A stretch of 14,889 nucleotides of DNA, taken from assembly GCA_036521075.1 (NCBI GenBank), contig DATDIL010000073.1, forward strand, positions 1 to 14,889, in the 5' to 3' direction. The translations under genes and the position numbers were made by a program. Under the pieces are notes generated by a model that did not search any database, was not told the DNA's origin, and saw only the letters and a program-made list of their open reading frames with translations. Position 1 is the first letter of the stretch, and each line of letters starts with the position of its first letter. Of this stretch, positions 1 to 7,974 are shown piece by piece. The stretch comes from DAIDKA01 sp036521075 (GTDB lineage Bacteria; Pseudomonadota; Gammaproteobacteria; Steroidobacterales; Steroidobacteraceae).

Positions 1-722
1 TGGGTACCATGATCTACAATCCGCGCGACGGCTCTTTCCAGACCAAACACGGTCCGGTATTCGCGAATCTGATATTGGCGGATGAAATCAACCGTGCACC
101 AGCCAAGGTGCAGAGCGCGCTGCTCGAAGCGATGCAGGAGCGGCAGGTGACCCTCGGTAGCGCGACGCATGCGCTGCCGGAGCCCTTCAGGGTCATGGCC
201 ACCCAGAACCCGATCGAACAGGAGGGCACGTACCCGCTGCCCGAGGCGCAGGTCGACCGCTTCATGCTGAAGGTTATTCTCAACTACCCGACTCGCTCCC
301 AGGAGCGCTCCATTCTGGATACGATGGGAACAACCGCTCCGGTGACGGTGGTGGATCCGGTCGTCGGCGGTGCGGACATCATGGCTGCCCGCCACGTGGT
401 CAACCATATCTACATCGACGACAAGGTGCGCGACTACATTGTCGATCTGGTGTTGGCCACACGTGATCCGCGCGCTCTGGCCAAGGAACTGGGGGGCTAT
501 ATCCAATGTGGGGCCTCCCCGCGCGCGACGATCTGCCTGGGGCTGGGAGCTCGTGCAAATGCCTTTCTGCACGGTCGTGGCTACGTCACACCGCAGGATG
601 TCAAGGATGTGGCGCTCGAGGTACTGCGACATCGCGTCGTGGTCAGCTACGAGGCGGAGGCCGAAGACATCACCTCTGACCAGATCGTCTCGCGGATTCT
701 GGAGAGTCTGCCGGTACCCTAG
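1..722 (+). CDS. moxR: MoxR-family AAA+ ATPase, 5' end cut by window
   Basis: This is the C-terminal two thirds or so of a MoxR-type AAA+ ATPase, a cytoplasmic chaperone-like enzyme that usually acts with VWA-domain partners. The reading frame is open from base 3, and the ATG at 9 is an internal Met in the usual family segment 'GT-x-YNP', so the true start and the Walker A loop lie upstream of the window. Visible motifs are Walker B LILADEIN (Asp and Glu codons at 81-86), sensor 1 in ATQNP (Asn at 207-209), the arginine-finger segment EAQVDRF (Arg at 258-260) and sensor 2 in GASPRA (Arg at 522-524). A helical lid follows. The DUF58 gene starts 12 bases downstream, which is the standard moxR-DUF58 pairing. 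The family assignment is very secure. The exact MoxR subfamily is inferred from the neighbours. Confidence 0.95.
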   Translation, partial: GTMIYNPRDGSFQTKHGPVFANLILADEINRAPAKVQSALLEAMQERQVTLGSATHALPEPFRVMATQNPIEQEGTYPLPEAQVDRFMLKVILNYPTRSQERSILDTMGTTAPVTVVDPVVGGADIMAARHVVNHIYIDDKVRDYIVDLVLATRDPRALAKELGGYIQCGASPRATICLGLGARANAFLHGRGYVTPQDVKDVALEVLRHRVVVSYEAEAEDITSDQIVSRILESLPVP

Positions 723-734
723 GGCACTGCGCTC

Positions 735-1646
735 ATGAACGAGGCCATTACACGGGACATACTGCGCAAGGTGCGGCAGATCGAAATCCGCACCAATCGC
801 ATCGTCGCCGATTCACTCGCGGGACACTATCACTCGGTATTCAAGGGCCGAGGCATGGACTTCGATGAGGTGCGCGAATACGTGCCCGGTGACGAGGTGC
901 GCACCATTGACTGGAATGTGACCGCGCGCGCGGGTCGCCCGTTCATCAAGAAATTTGCGGAAGAGCGCGAGCTGACGCTGCTGCTGCTGGTGGACGTGAG
1001 CGCGTCGGGGCATTTCGGTTCCGGCGCGCAGAGCAAGCGCGATGTCGCGGCGGAGCTTGCCTGCGTGCTGGCCCTGTCGGCCACGCGTAACAACGACAAG
1101 GTCGGTCTGGTGCTGTTCACCGAGCAGATCGAATTGTACATCCCGCCCAAGAAGGGCCGGCGTCATGTGCTGCGCGTGGTGCGCGAAATCCTGTTCTTTC
1201 GACCGACCCGGCGCGGCACCGATCTGGTCCATGCGCTGGAGTTCGCAAACCGGATGTCGGGACGACGCTCGGTCGTGTTCCTGATTTCAGATTTCCAGAC
1301 CACCGCAGTAGGGGCCGACGCGAGTTCTGCGCTGCGGCGTGCTTTGAGTCAGTCGGCCCGCCGACATGATCTGGTTGCGGTGAATATCCGCGATCCGCGT
1401 GAACAGTCCCTGCCGGATCTGGGCGTGGTCATCCTGCAGGACGCGGAATCCGGTGAGGTCATGGAGATCGACACCGGCCGCCGCCGCACCCGCGAGCTGT
1501 TCGCGACACTGGCGCAGAAGAGCCGTGACGCATTGCTTCGCATGCTCAACGCCGAGGCCATCGACAGTCTGATGCTCACGACGGACCAGCCGTACCTGGG
1601 TTCGCTGATCAGTTTTTTCCGCAGGCGGGAGGCACGGCACCCGTGA
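735..1646 (+). CDS. DUF58 domain protein (VWA-like partner of MoxR)
   Basis: This 303-residue protein has the family architecture of DUF58. The N-terminal half carries the conserved stretch around 'GRGMDFDEVREYVPGDEVRTIDWN' (roughly residues 36-60), followed by a VWA-like fold with an intact MIDAS-type DxSxS motif, D87-V-S-A-S91. No signal peptide or convincing membrane helix is seen, so the protein is probably cytoplasmic or peripheral at the inner membrane. DUF58 genes normally follow moxR, and the protein is thought to act with the ATPase; its biochemical role is not established. The ATG at 735 has a weak AGGG about 10 bases upstream that overlaps the moxR stop. The 3' end overlaps the next gene by four bases (GTGA), suggesting translational coupling. 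Confidence 0.93.
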   Translation: MNEAITRDILRKVRQIEIRTNRIVADSLAGHYHSVFKGRGMDFDEVREYVPGDEVRTIDWNVTARAGRPFIKKFAEERELTLLLLVDVSASGHFGSGAQSKRDVAAELACVLALSATRNNDKVGLVLFTEQIELYIPPKKGRRHVLRVVREILFFRPTRRGTDLVHALEFANRMSGRRSVVFLISDFQTTAVGADASSALRRALSQSARRHDLVAVNIRDPREQSLPDLGVVILQDAESGEVMEIDTGRRRTRELFATLAQKSRDALLRMLNAEAIDSLMLTTDQPYLGSLISFFRRREARHP

Positions 1647-2191
1647 ATTCCTCCGCGCCTGATATCCATGATATCCATCCACCGTACCTGATACCGCAGG
1701 ATTGGCGGGTGCCGGTACTGATCGGTACGGCCGTGGTATTGGCGCTGCTGCTGGCCTGGTTTGGGTGGCTCTGGCTCAGGGCGCGTCAGCCGCAGTTGAC
1801 CCTTGTGCAGCGTACACTTCTGAAACTCGACGCCACCCGGCCGATCATGGAAGGTGGTGACGCGCGGGCGTTTTCAGTGGCGGTTTCGGACATTGTGCGC
1901 GGGTATGTCGAGGAGCGCTTCAATGTGCGCGCGACCCAGCGTACCACGCCGGAATTCCTGCGTGACTGCCTGGCACAGGTCGGCTCCGCGCTGCAGGCGC
2001 ATGAGCAGTCCTTGAGCGAATTTCTGAAGTTCTGCGATCTGGCAAAGTTCGCCCGCTGGTCTTTGAGTGGCGAGGAAATGCAGGGGCTGCTGGCCAGCGC
2101 GCGGCACGTCGTGGAGTCCACCGGCGTCCCGGTTCCGACCAAGAGCGTTGTGGTCACTGAAGCTGTCAATGTACCGATTCGCCAATCCTGA
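1643..2191 (+). CDS. DUF4381-like single-pass membrane protein
   Basis: This 182-residue protein starts at a GTG whose GTGA overlaps the stop of the DUF58 gene; no better in-frame start is evident. The short N-terminal segment contains the family-like 'DIH-P' motif, here doubled as DIHDIH (residues 7-12). One strong membrane helix follows at about residues 24-45, then a soluble region of about 135 residues that is predicted to be cytoplasmic. No catalytic motif is recognised. Position (between DUF58 and the first VWA protein) and size match the DUF4381 protein usual in proteobacterial MoxR/Bat operons. It may anchor or bridge the cytoplasmic MoxR/DUF58 pair to the VWA proteins, but that is inference. 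The reading frame runs 23 bases into the following VWA gene. Confidence 0.8.
   Translation: MNSSAPDIHDIHPPYLIPQDWRVPVLIGTAVVLALLLAWFGWLWLRARQPQLTLVQRTLLKLDATRPIMEGGDARAFSVAVSDIVRGYVEERFNVRATQRTTPEFLRDCLAQVGSALQAHEQSLSEFLKFCDLAKFARWSLSGEEMQGLLASARHVVESTGVPVPTKSVVVTEAVNVPIRQS
1661..1678 (+). repeat. tandem 9-bp duplication GATATCCAT x2
   Basis: Two perfect, adjacent copies of GATATCCAT lie at 1661-1669 and 1670-1678 and are in frame. They encode Asp-Ile-His twice (residues 7-12 of the DUF4381-like protein). DNA repeated exactly to the third codon base suggests recent slippage duplication rather than two motifs under independent selection. Confidence 0.9.
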
Positions 2192-3170
2192 GCTGCTGTG
2201 GTTGCTCGCCATGTTGCCGCTGCTGGTGCTGTGGCGCGGCCGCCGCGGTCCGGTCCCGGCCATCGAATACCCGAGCCTGGCGCTGGTGCGCGAGCTGGCC
2301 CGACGCACGCGCAGTCGCATAGGATCGGTCCTCGCCGGATTGCCCTTGCTCGGCCTGGCGCTATTGATTGTTGCCATTGCCCGTCCACAGGAGGGTGCAA
2401 GCAATGCGACGGTACACGCCAGCGGCGTCGACATCATGCTGCTGATGGATGTGTCCGGATCGATGCAGTCGTTGGACTTCAAACTGAATGATGTGCCTGC
2501 CAGTCGCGTCGATGTAGTCAAGTCCGTCGTGCGCAAGTTCATCATCGCGCGACCCAATGATCGCATCGGCCTGACGATTTTCGCGGGCCGACCTTATCTG
2601 ATCAGCCCCGTGACACTCGATCACGCGTGGCTGCTCGACAACCTCGAGCGAGTGCAAATCGGGGACATTGAGGACGGCACGGCCATTGGCTCCGCGCTCG
2701 CCTCGGGCCTGAATCGACTGCGCCATCAGACCGCGAAGTCGAAGATCGTGATTTTGATGACGGATGGGCAGAACAATGCCGGCCAGATCACTCCGATCAC
2801 CGCCGCCGAGGCCGCCCGGGCGCTGGGCATAAAGGTCTACACGATTGGTATCGGTGTACGCGGCGAGGCGCCGTTTCCGGTGACCGATGCCTTTGGCCGC
2901 CGCCGCATCGTCATGGAAAAGGTCGACGTCGATGAAGACACCCTGCGCCGCATTGCCGCCACGACCAACGCCCGTTTTTATCGGGCCACGGATACAGATT
3001 CGCTGAACCGCATCTATGCGGAGATCGATAAGCTGGAGAAAACCGCCTTCACGATCCACAGCTATGAGCGCTGGCGGGAGCTTTTCGACTGGCCGGCGCT
3101 GGCCGCGCTGCTCGTACTGGGATTGAGCCTGCTGTCGCAGTTCGCATTGCGACGACGGATTCCGGCATGA
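2169..3170 (+). CDS. batA: BatA-like VWA-domain inner-membrane protein
   Basis: This 333-residue VWA protein fits BatA. It has hydrophobic helices at about residues 7-21 and 51-72, a von Willebrand factor A domain at about 88-285, and a C-terminal helix at about 307-329 before an Arg-rich tail. The MIDAS metal site is intact: D94-V-S-G-S98-M, the later Thr in 'DGTAIGSA', and D199 in MTDGQ. The start at ATG 2169 is chosen because it gives the family-typical N-terminus (MYRFANPELL). The frame is open further upstream to 2067, but that part lies inside the preceding gene and reads as Arg/Trp-rich shadow sequence. It overlaps the DUF4381-like gene by 23 bases and the next gene by ATGA. In the family, BatA and BatB are thought to form membrane complexes that respond to MoxR; the ligand is unknown. 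Confidence 0.92.
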   Translation: MYRFANPELLWLLAMLPLLVLWRGRRGPVPAIEYPSLALVRELARRTRSRIGSVLAGLPLLGLALLIVAIARPQEGASNATVHASGVDIMLLMDVSGSMQSLDFKLNDVPASRVDVVKSVVRKFIIARPNDRIGLTIFAGRPYLISPVTLDHAWLLDNLERVQIGDIEDGTAIGSALASGLNRLRHQTAKSKIVILMTDGQNNAGQITPITAAEAARALGIKVYTIGIGVRGEAPFPVTDAFGRRRIVMEKVDVDEDTLRRIAATTNARFYRATDTDSLNRIYAEIDKLEKTAFTIHSYERWRELFDWPALAALLVLGLSLLSQFALRRRIPA

Positions 3171-5089
3171 ACGTCGTCAGTCACTTCGCGCAACCCTTGT
3201 GGATTGTGGCCGGGCTCATTGCCGTGCCAGTGGTGCTGCTGCTTTATTGGCAATTCGATCGGCTGCAGCGCCGGCGCGTCGCGGCATTCTCGCTGGCGCG
3301 GGATACTGACTCGGCGCACTTTGGCGTTTCGCGGCCGCTGCTGTGGGCCAAGCGCAGCCTGCTCTGCGTGGCCGTCCTCGCCGCCTGCGTGGCCTTGGCA
3401 CGGCCGCTGGGGGCGATGCGAATGCAGGAGAGCGAGCGGCGCGGGCTCGACATTCTGTTTGCAATTGATACCTCCCGATCAATGTTGACACCGGATGTGA
3501 AGCCGGATCGGCTCACGCGGGCACGCCTGGCGGTGGAGGATCTGCTGGATCAGTTGAACGGCGACGGTGTGGGCCTGGTGGCATTTGCGGGCGAGGCGTT
3601 TCTGCAGGCCCCCGTGACCACCGATTACGATGCCTTCAAAGAGTCCCTGGACGCCCTGGATACGCACACGATTGCGTTGGGTGGCACGGATATCGCGGCG
3701 GCGATCCGCTTGAGTGAGTCAACTCTGGCGCTGCGCGGGGACACTCAGAAAGTGATGGTGCTGATCACGGACGGGGAGGATCTGGCGGGGGATGCGCTGC
3801 TTGCGGCACAAGCTGCAGCGAAGAAAGGCACGGTCATCTTCACGGTAGGAGTCGGCACGGCTGCGGGCGAATTGATTCCGATTCCGGACTCCTCCGGAGG
3901 TACCGAGTTTGTCAAAGATCCTGATGGCAAATTTGTCAAATCGCGCCTGGACTCGGACATGCTGCGGCAGATTGCCGCCACCACGGGCGGCGTCTATACC
4001 CCTCTTGGCGCTCAAGGCCAGGGGGTCGTGCGGTTGTATGAGGAGAAGCTGAAGGGCCTTGCGCAGCGCCAGCATGCCGATCGGCAGGTAGCGGTGTATG
4101 CCGAGCTGTTCCAGTGGCCGCTGGGGGTGGCCATCGCGCTGTTGAGTTTGGCATGGCTGCTCGGCGTCAGTGTCCGCCGGCGCGTGGCGGTCAGCGCCCC
4201 GGCGACCGCCGCGCTGCTTGCCACGCTGCTCTGCGGTGTTGCCACGGTGGCCGCACCGCGCGCCTGGGCCTCGCCGCTCACGGCGCAGGATGAATATCAA
4301 AAGGGGCAGTACGCCCGGGCGCAGCGTGAGTACGCGCAGAGCCTGAAGTCGGATCCTAGCCAGTCGCACCTGCAGTTCAATCTGGGCGCCGCGGCCTACA
4401 AGGCCGGGGATTTCGCGGCGGCCACCAGCGCTTTCAACAACGCCTTGAAGACCCGGGAAATTCCGCTTCAGCAAAGTGCCTATTACAATCTCGGCAATGC
4501 CTTGTTCCGGCAAGGGGAGAAGACAGTCGCGACCGATTCGCAGTCCACGATTGCGACCTGGCAGCAGTCACTCGGAGCCTTTGACACGGCGTTGCAGCTG
4601 AAACCCTCTGACGCGGATGCCAAGTTCAACCGTAACGTGGTGAAAACGCGCCTGGACGAATTGCGCAGGCAGCAGCAGCAACAACAACAGCAGCAGAATC
4701 AGAACGGCAAGGATGATAAGGACAAGCAGCAGGACCCGCAGGAGCACAAAGGGCAGCAGAACCAACCAGGTCAGCAGGGCCAGCAGAACCAGCAGCAAAG
4801 TCAGCCGAATCAGCACAGCCAACAGAATCAGCAAAATCAGCAGACGACGCAGAACCAGCCAAGGCAGCAGCCCGCGGGACCGACCAAACCGCAATCCGGC
4901 CAACGCTCTGGCCAGGGTTCCGAACCGGGCGAGGCTGCCGCCGCGCAGGACATCGGTAAACCCGACCAGTTGTCACGCCTGGAAGCGGAACAACTGCTGG
5001 ATTCGGTCAAGGGCGAGGAGCGGCACCTGGCAGCGGGGGTGCGCAACGGCAAGCCTGAGAACCCTGCTGCGCCACTTCGGGACTGGTAG
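3167..5089 (+). CDS. batB: BatB-BatC fusion: VWA domain plus TPR and Q/N-rich tail
   Basis: This 640-residue protein joins two Bat components. Residues 1-335 are BatB-like: helices near 10-28 and 58-80, then a VWA domain (about 95-285) with an intact MIDAS (D101-T-S-R-S105, and D202 in ITDGE), and a helix near 315-335. Residues 337-368 (RRR, then an Ala/Leu-rich stretch, then AWA-S) look like a complete signal peptide. After them come TPR-type helices (about 375-500, e.g. 'FNLGAAAYKAGDF' and 'YYNLGNALFRQGE'), a Gln/Asn-rich low-complexity tract (about 502-567) and a short conserved C-terminus with 'LEAEQLLDSVKGEE', a BatC-like ending. The TPR part is therefore probably periplasmic. The gene overlaps batA by ATGA and ends directly at the ATG of batD. 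No stop codon or frameshift breaks the join, so it is a true fusion in this sequence. Confidence 0.92.
   Translation: MNVVSHFAQPLWIVAGLIAVPVVLLLYWQFDRLQRRRVAAFSLARDTDSAHFGVSRPLLWAKRSLLCVAVLAACVALARPLGAMRMQESERRGLDILFAIDTSRSMLTPDVKPDRLTRARLAVEDLLDQLNGDGVGLVAFAGEAFLQAPVTTDYDAFKESLDALDTHTIALGGTDIAAAIRLSESTLALRGDTQKVMVLITDGEDLAGDALLAAQAAAKKGTVIFTVGVGTAAGELIPIPDSSGGTEFVKDPDGKFVKSRLDSDMLRQIAATTGGVYTPLGAQGQGVVRLYEEKLKGLAQRQHADRQVAVYAELFQWPLGVAIALLSLAWLLGVSVRRRVAVSAPATAALLATLLCGVATVAAPRAWASPLTAQDEYQKGQYARAQREYAQSLKSDPSQSHLQFNLGAAAYKAGDFAAATSAFNNALKTREIPLQQSAYYNLGNALFRQGEKTVATDSQSTIATWQQSLGAFDTALQLKPSDADAKFNRNVVKTRLDELRRQQQQQQQQQNQNGKDDKDKQQDPQEHKGQQNQPGQQGQQNQQQSQPNQHSQQNQQNQQTTQNQPRQQPAGPTKPQSGQRSGQGSEPGEAAAAQDIGKPDQLSRLEAEQLLDSVKGEERHLAAGVRNGKPENPAAPLRDW
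4670..4866 (+). repeat. CAG/CAA-rich low-complexity tract coding Gln/Asn repeats
   Basis: The tract begins with nine consecutive Gln codons (CAG and CAA mixed, 4670-4696) and continues with irregular QQNQ-like units through residue 567 of the BatB-BatC fusion, with little besides Gln, Asn, Gly, Pro, Ser, Lys and Asp. It separates the TPR region from the conserved C-terminal end. It is most likely a flexible, disordered linker. The mixed CAG/CAA codons reduce but do not remove the chance of length change by slippage. Confidence 0.85.
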
Positions 5090-6973
5090 ATGAGGGGTGC
5101 GATGCGACATTGGCGGATGGCGCAGCTGGCGATGGTTTTCGCCTTATTGGCTGTCATCGCCGCACAGGTGCAGGCAGCGTCACGGTATTCCGTAACCCTT
5201 GAACCACCGAGTTTTGGAGTCGATGAGGCATCGGAGCTGACCATCACCGTCACCGGGGATGAGGATGCCGCACCGATCGTTCCGCACGTTCCCGGCCTGG
5301 TCATCAACCCGGACGGGCAGTCGAGTTCCATCCAGCAGGTCAATGGCGCGGTGACTGCGATCTTCTCGCGGACCTATCGGGTCACGGCGGACCAGGCGGG
5401 CACCTACACCATTCCGCCGATCCAGATCGGCAATTACCGGTCCGCAGCGCTGGTGGTCCATGTGGGCGCTGCGGGCAGTGGGCGACGCACGAGTCCGAGT
5501 GGCGATGACTCGGATGACGACAGTGCGCCGCCGGCCAACGCGGCCGCGGCCCTGCAGGCGGCGACGCCGATGATAAAAGTGGTGTTGCCCAAATCCCAGG
5601 TATATGCGGGCGAGCTGGTGCCGATCCAGGTCAAAGCCTATCTGCATGAAGGTGTCGGCGCGCGCAACGCGGGGCCCCTGGCCGTGGTCGGGGATGCATT
5701 CACGGTGAACGGGCTGGAGAAGCTGCCGGTCCGCAGCGAAGAGATGCTGGGAGGTATGCGCTACCTGGTTTGGACCTGGAATGCGGTACTCGGCGCACTC
5801 AAGAGTGGCAAGTATCCGCTGGCCTTCGAGTTGCCTGCCACCGTAAGCGTGCGGCTTCGTGGGCCGGACTCGGACATGGCTGCTCGCCTGCGGTCAATGT
5901 TTGGTACGAGCTCGGCCGGCGCGTTCATGGATGACTCGGCCTTTGCCAGCCTGTTCGGGCGAGTCGTTGAGAAAAGCGTCACGGCAAAGTCGGACCCGCT
6001 TGCGGTGACGGTGCTGCCGCTGCCGGTGATGGGTCGGCCCGCGGACTTCTCCGGCGCCGTCGGCCAGTTCCAGGTCGCAAGCGAAGTTGCGCCCGCGTCG
6101 GGTCCGGTCGGTGATCCGCTGACTTTCAAATTGACCGTCACCGGTAAAGGCAATCTGTCCCGCGTCAATTCGGCTGGGCTGCATGATTCACCTCAATGGC
6201 GCGCCTACCATACCGAGTCAAAGGTGACTGCGGACGATGACACGGGGCGTCAGGGTTTCAAGACCTTCACCCAGCCCGTCGTTCCGCGTCAGGCCGGGCA
6301 GCTGAGCCTGCCGAGTCTGTCCTTCAGCTATTTCGATCCGGAGGCCGGACGCTACGTCACGCGCGAAACGCAGCCCATCAGCGTGACCGTCACGCCGAGC
6401 GCGGGATCAAGCCCAGCCGCCGCGACGCTTCAAACCGCAAACGCGGCCCCTGGCGGGGCCGACAGTGCGACAGGGGATACGCTGGCGCCGGATGTTGCCG
6501 TCACCGGGCATTATTCGGCGACGCTTGTGCCCTTGGTGTGGCGACGCTGGTTCATCGGCGCGACCGTGGCCCCGGTGCTGCTGATGCTGGCGGCGGTGAC
6601 GATGGTCCGGCGTCAGCAGCGCCGTTCGGGCGATCCGACGTTGATGTTGCATGCCGCGCGTTTGGCCGCGGTGAAGATGAATCTGGAAGCCATGGCGGGC
6701 GCCCTGCACCGTGGTGACTCGCCGGCATTCTTCACCGCAGCCCGTCACGCGCTACAGGAAAGACTCGCTGACCTGTGGCAGGTGCCCGCCGAGTCGGTGG
6801 ACCAGCGCATGGTGGCCGAGCGCTTGCCGCAGCAGGAGGGTGCGCAATTGCGCGCCATCTTTGCCATGGCTGAGAAGGCCACCTATGCCGCCGAGAGCCC
6901 CGGGGCGCAGGCGCTGCGGGAGTGGCAACGGCGGGTACTTGAGCAGATGGATCGGCTCGAGATGGCGCGATGA
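5090..6973 (+). CDS. batD: BatD-like periplasmic membrane-anchored protein
   Basis: This protein of up to 627 residues matches BatD ('oxygen tolerance' family). It has an N-terminal signal peptide (hydrophobic core about residues 11-26, likely cleavage after AQVQA) and several beta-rich Ig-like segments. The first holds the family-like 'GVDEASELTITVTG' and 'AGTYTIPPIQIG', and another starts near 'VYAGELVPIQVKAYL'. A single membrane helix lies at about 488-506, followed by a cytoplasmic tail of about 115 helical residues. It is probably a large periplasmic partner of the VWA proteins. The start is ambiguous. ATG 5090 abuts the upstream stop (TAGATG), but ATG 5102 is better placed behind GAGGGG at 5092-5097 and would shorten the protein by only four residues. 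The 3' end overlaps the next gene by ATGA. Confidence 0.92.
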   Translation: MRGAMRHWRMAQLAMVFALLAVIAAQVQAASRYSVTLEPPSFGVDEASELTITVTGDEDAAPIVPHVPGLVINPDGQSSSIQQVNGAVTAIFSRTYRVTADQAGTYTIPPIQIGNYRSAALVVHVGAAGSGRRTSPSGDDSDDDSAPPANAAAALQAATPMIKVVLPKSQVYAGELVPIQVKAYLHEGVGARNAGPLAVVGDAFTVNGLEKLPVRSEEMLGGMRYLVWTWNAVLGALKSGKYPLAFELPATVSVRLRGPDSDMAARLRSMFGTSSAGAFMDDSAFASLFGRVVEKSVTAKSDPLAVTVLPLPVMGRPADFSGAVGQFQVASEVAPASGPVGDPLTFKLTVTGKGNLSRVNSAGLHDSPQWRAYHTESKVTADDDTGRQGFKTFTQPVVPRQAGQLSLPSLSFSYFDPEAGRYVTRETQPISVTVTPSAGSSPAAATLQTANAAPGGADSATGDTLAPDVAVTGHYSATLVPLVWRRWFIGATVAPVLLMLAAVTMVRRQQRRSGDPTLMLHAARLAAVKMNLEAMAGALHRGDSPAFFTAARHALQERLADLWQVPAESVDQRMVAERLPQQEGAQLRAIFAMAEKATYAAESPGAQALREWQRRVLEQMDRLEMAR

Positions 6974-7698
6974 GGATTGCGAGCCTGCTGGTGCTGCTGA
7001 TCATCGTCTCATCGAGTGCATTTGCCGATCAGCCAGCGCTCGCCGCGGCCGCGAACGCGGCGCGAAGCGGTGACTATCGTACGGCGGTACGCAATTATGA
7101 AGTGATCCTGGATAAGGACGGCTTCTCCGCACCGGTGCTGTTCAATCTCGGCAATGCCTGGCTGCGACTCGGCAATCCGGCGCGCGCCATACTGGATTAC
7201 GAACGGGCGCTGGTGCTGTCGCCACACAGCGCGGGGATCGAAGCCAATCTGGCCGCGGCGCAACAGCGTGCCGGGCTTGCCCCGCAGGCAGAGGGGTCCT
7301 GGCTGGCGGCGGCGCGCTACTTCAGCTTCGACACTTATGTCTGGACCGGCCTGGGCGCATTGTGGGTGCTGTGCTTTGCCCTGGTCCTCGTGTGCCTGAA
7401 TGGCGTCGCGCGCCGGATTGCGCGGCCGTTGATTCTGCTGGCGGTCGTGACGTTGTGCGGGAGTGCGGATGCGGCCGTACTGGAGTGGCCGGATCTGCAG
7501 CGCGCGGTAGTGGTGACACCGGCCGTGATGCATCTGGCGCCTGCACAATCCGCGGCAACCAGCGGCGCCCTGCAGGAAGGGGAAGTGGTTTGGCTGCAAG
7601 AGCACTACGCCGGCTTTAATTTGGTTCGCACCGCGGATGGCCGCACGGGCTGGGTCGGCGACGCTGCGGCGGTTGCGGTCCGGGTACCGCGTCCATGA
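6970..7698 (+). CDS. batE: BatE-like TPR and SH3-like protein
   Basis: This 242-residue exported protein has a signal peptide (about residues 1-19, cleavage likely after SAFA). TPR-type helices follow at about 22-100 ('AARSGDYRTAVRNYE', 'VLFNLGNAWLRLGNPARAILDYERAL'). Two closely spaced membrane helices lie at about 123-141 and 150-168. A C-terminal SH3-like segment (about 180-238) ends with the typical 'YAGFNLVRTADGRTGWV' pattern. Layout and position directly after batD match BatE of Bat operons. SH3-like domains of this type often face the periplasm and can bind cell wall or protein ligands; that role is inferred here. It is joined to batD and to the next gene by ATGA overlaps, so it is very likely produced with the complex. 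Confidence 0.87.
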   Translation: MRIASLLVLLIIVSSSAFADQPALAAAANAARSGDYRTAVRNYEVILDKDGFSAPVLFNLGNAWLRLGNPARAILDYERALVLSPHSAGIEANLAAAQQRAGLAPQAEGSWLAAARYFSFDTYVWTGLGALWVLCFALVLVCLNGVARRIARPLILLAVVTLCGSADAAVLEWPDLQRAVVVTPAVMHLAPAQSAATSGALQEGEVVWLQEHYAGFNLVRTADGRTGWVGDAAAVAVRVPRP

Positions 7699-7943
7699 GT
7701 GCGGTCGCGGATGATGAGCCATCGGCACTGGTGGATGTCCCGATGGCACACCTGGCGCCTGAGACGCTGCGGGCAGTGGTCGAGTCCTTTGTCCTGCGCG
7801 AGGGCACCGACTACGGAGGGCAGGAGGTGCCACTGACCACGAAGGTCGCGCAGGTCATGAAACAGCTGCAACGCGGGGAGGCGCGGATCGTATTCGATCC
7901 GGCGACGGAATCGGTGGACATTCGGGTGGTATTGGGGAAATAG
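7695..7943 (+). CDS. yheU: YheU-family (UPF0270) small protein
   Basis: This small protein (82 residues from ATG 7695) is recognised by the core 'PETLRAVVESFVLREGTDYGG', the 'KVAQVMKQLQRGEARIVFDP' segment and the C-terminal beta strand, all close to YheU/UPF0270. The family has no firm function; members are compact soluble cytoplasmic proteins. Two starts are possible. ATG 7695 overlaps the stop of the BatE-like gene (ATGA), which suggests coupling. GTG 7731 would give MDVPMAHL, which aligns best with the usual family beginning (Met-x-Ile/Val-Pro). If 7695 is used, the protein carries a 12-residue extension. No signal peptide or membrane segment is present. I see no direct functional link to the Bat genes beyond the overlap. 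Confidence 0.9.
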   Translation: MSAVADDEPSALVDVPMAHLAPETLRAVVESFVLREGTDYGGQEVPLTTKVAQVMKQLQRGEARIVFDPATESVDIRVVLGK

Positions 7944-7974
7944 TGCACTGACCTTTCGGCACAAGGAGTCTGTC

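Noticed and set aside
2067..2168. Upstream extension of the batA frame
   Set aside because: It is inside the DUF4381-like gene and translates to Trp/Arg/Pro-rich shadow sequence. ATG 2169 gives the family N-terminus.
4568..4903. Minus-strand frame coding an extremely Leu-rich hydrophobic peptide that resembles a membrane protein
   Set aside because: The Leu codons are just the complement of the CAG/CAA repeats of the BatB-BatC fusion, so the hydrophobicity is a by-product.
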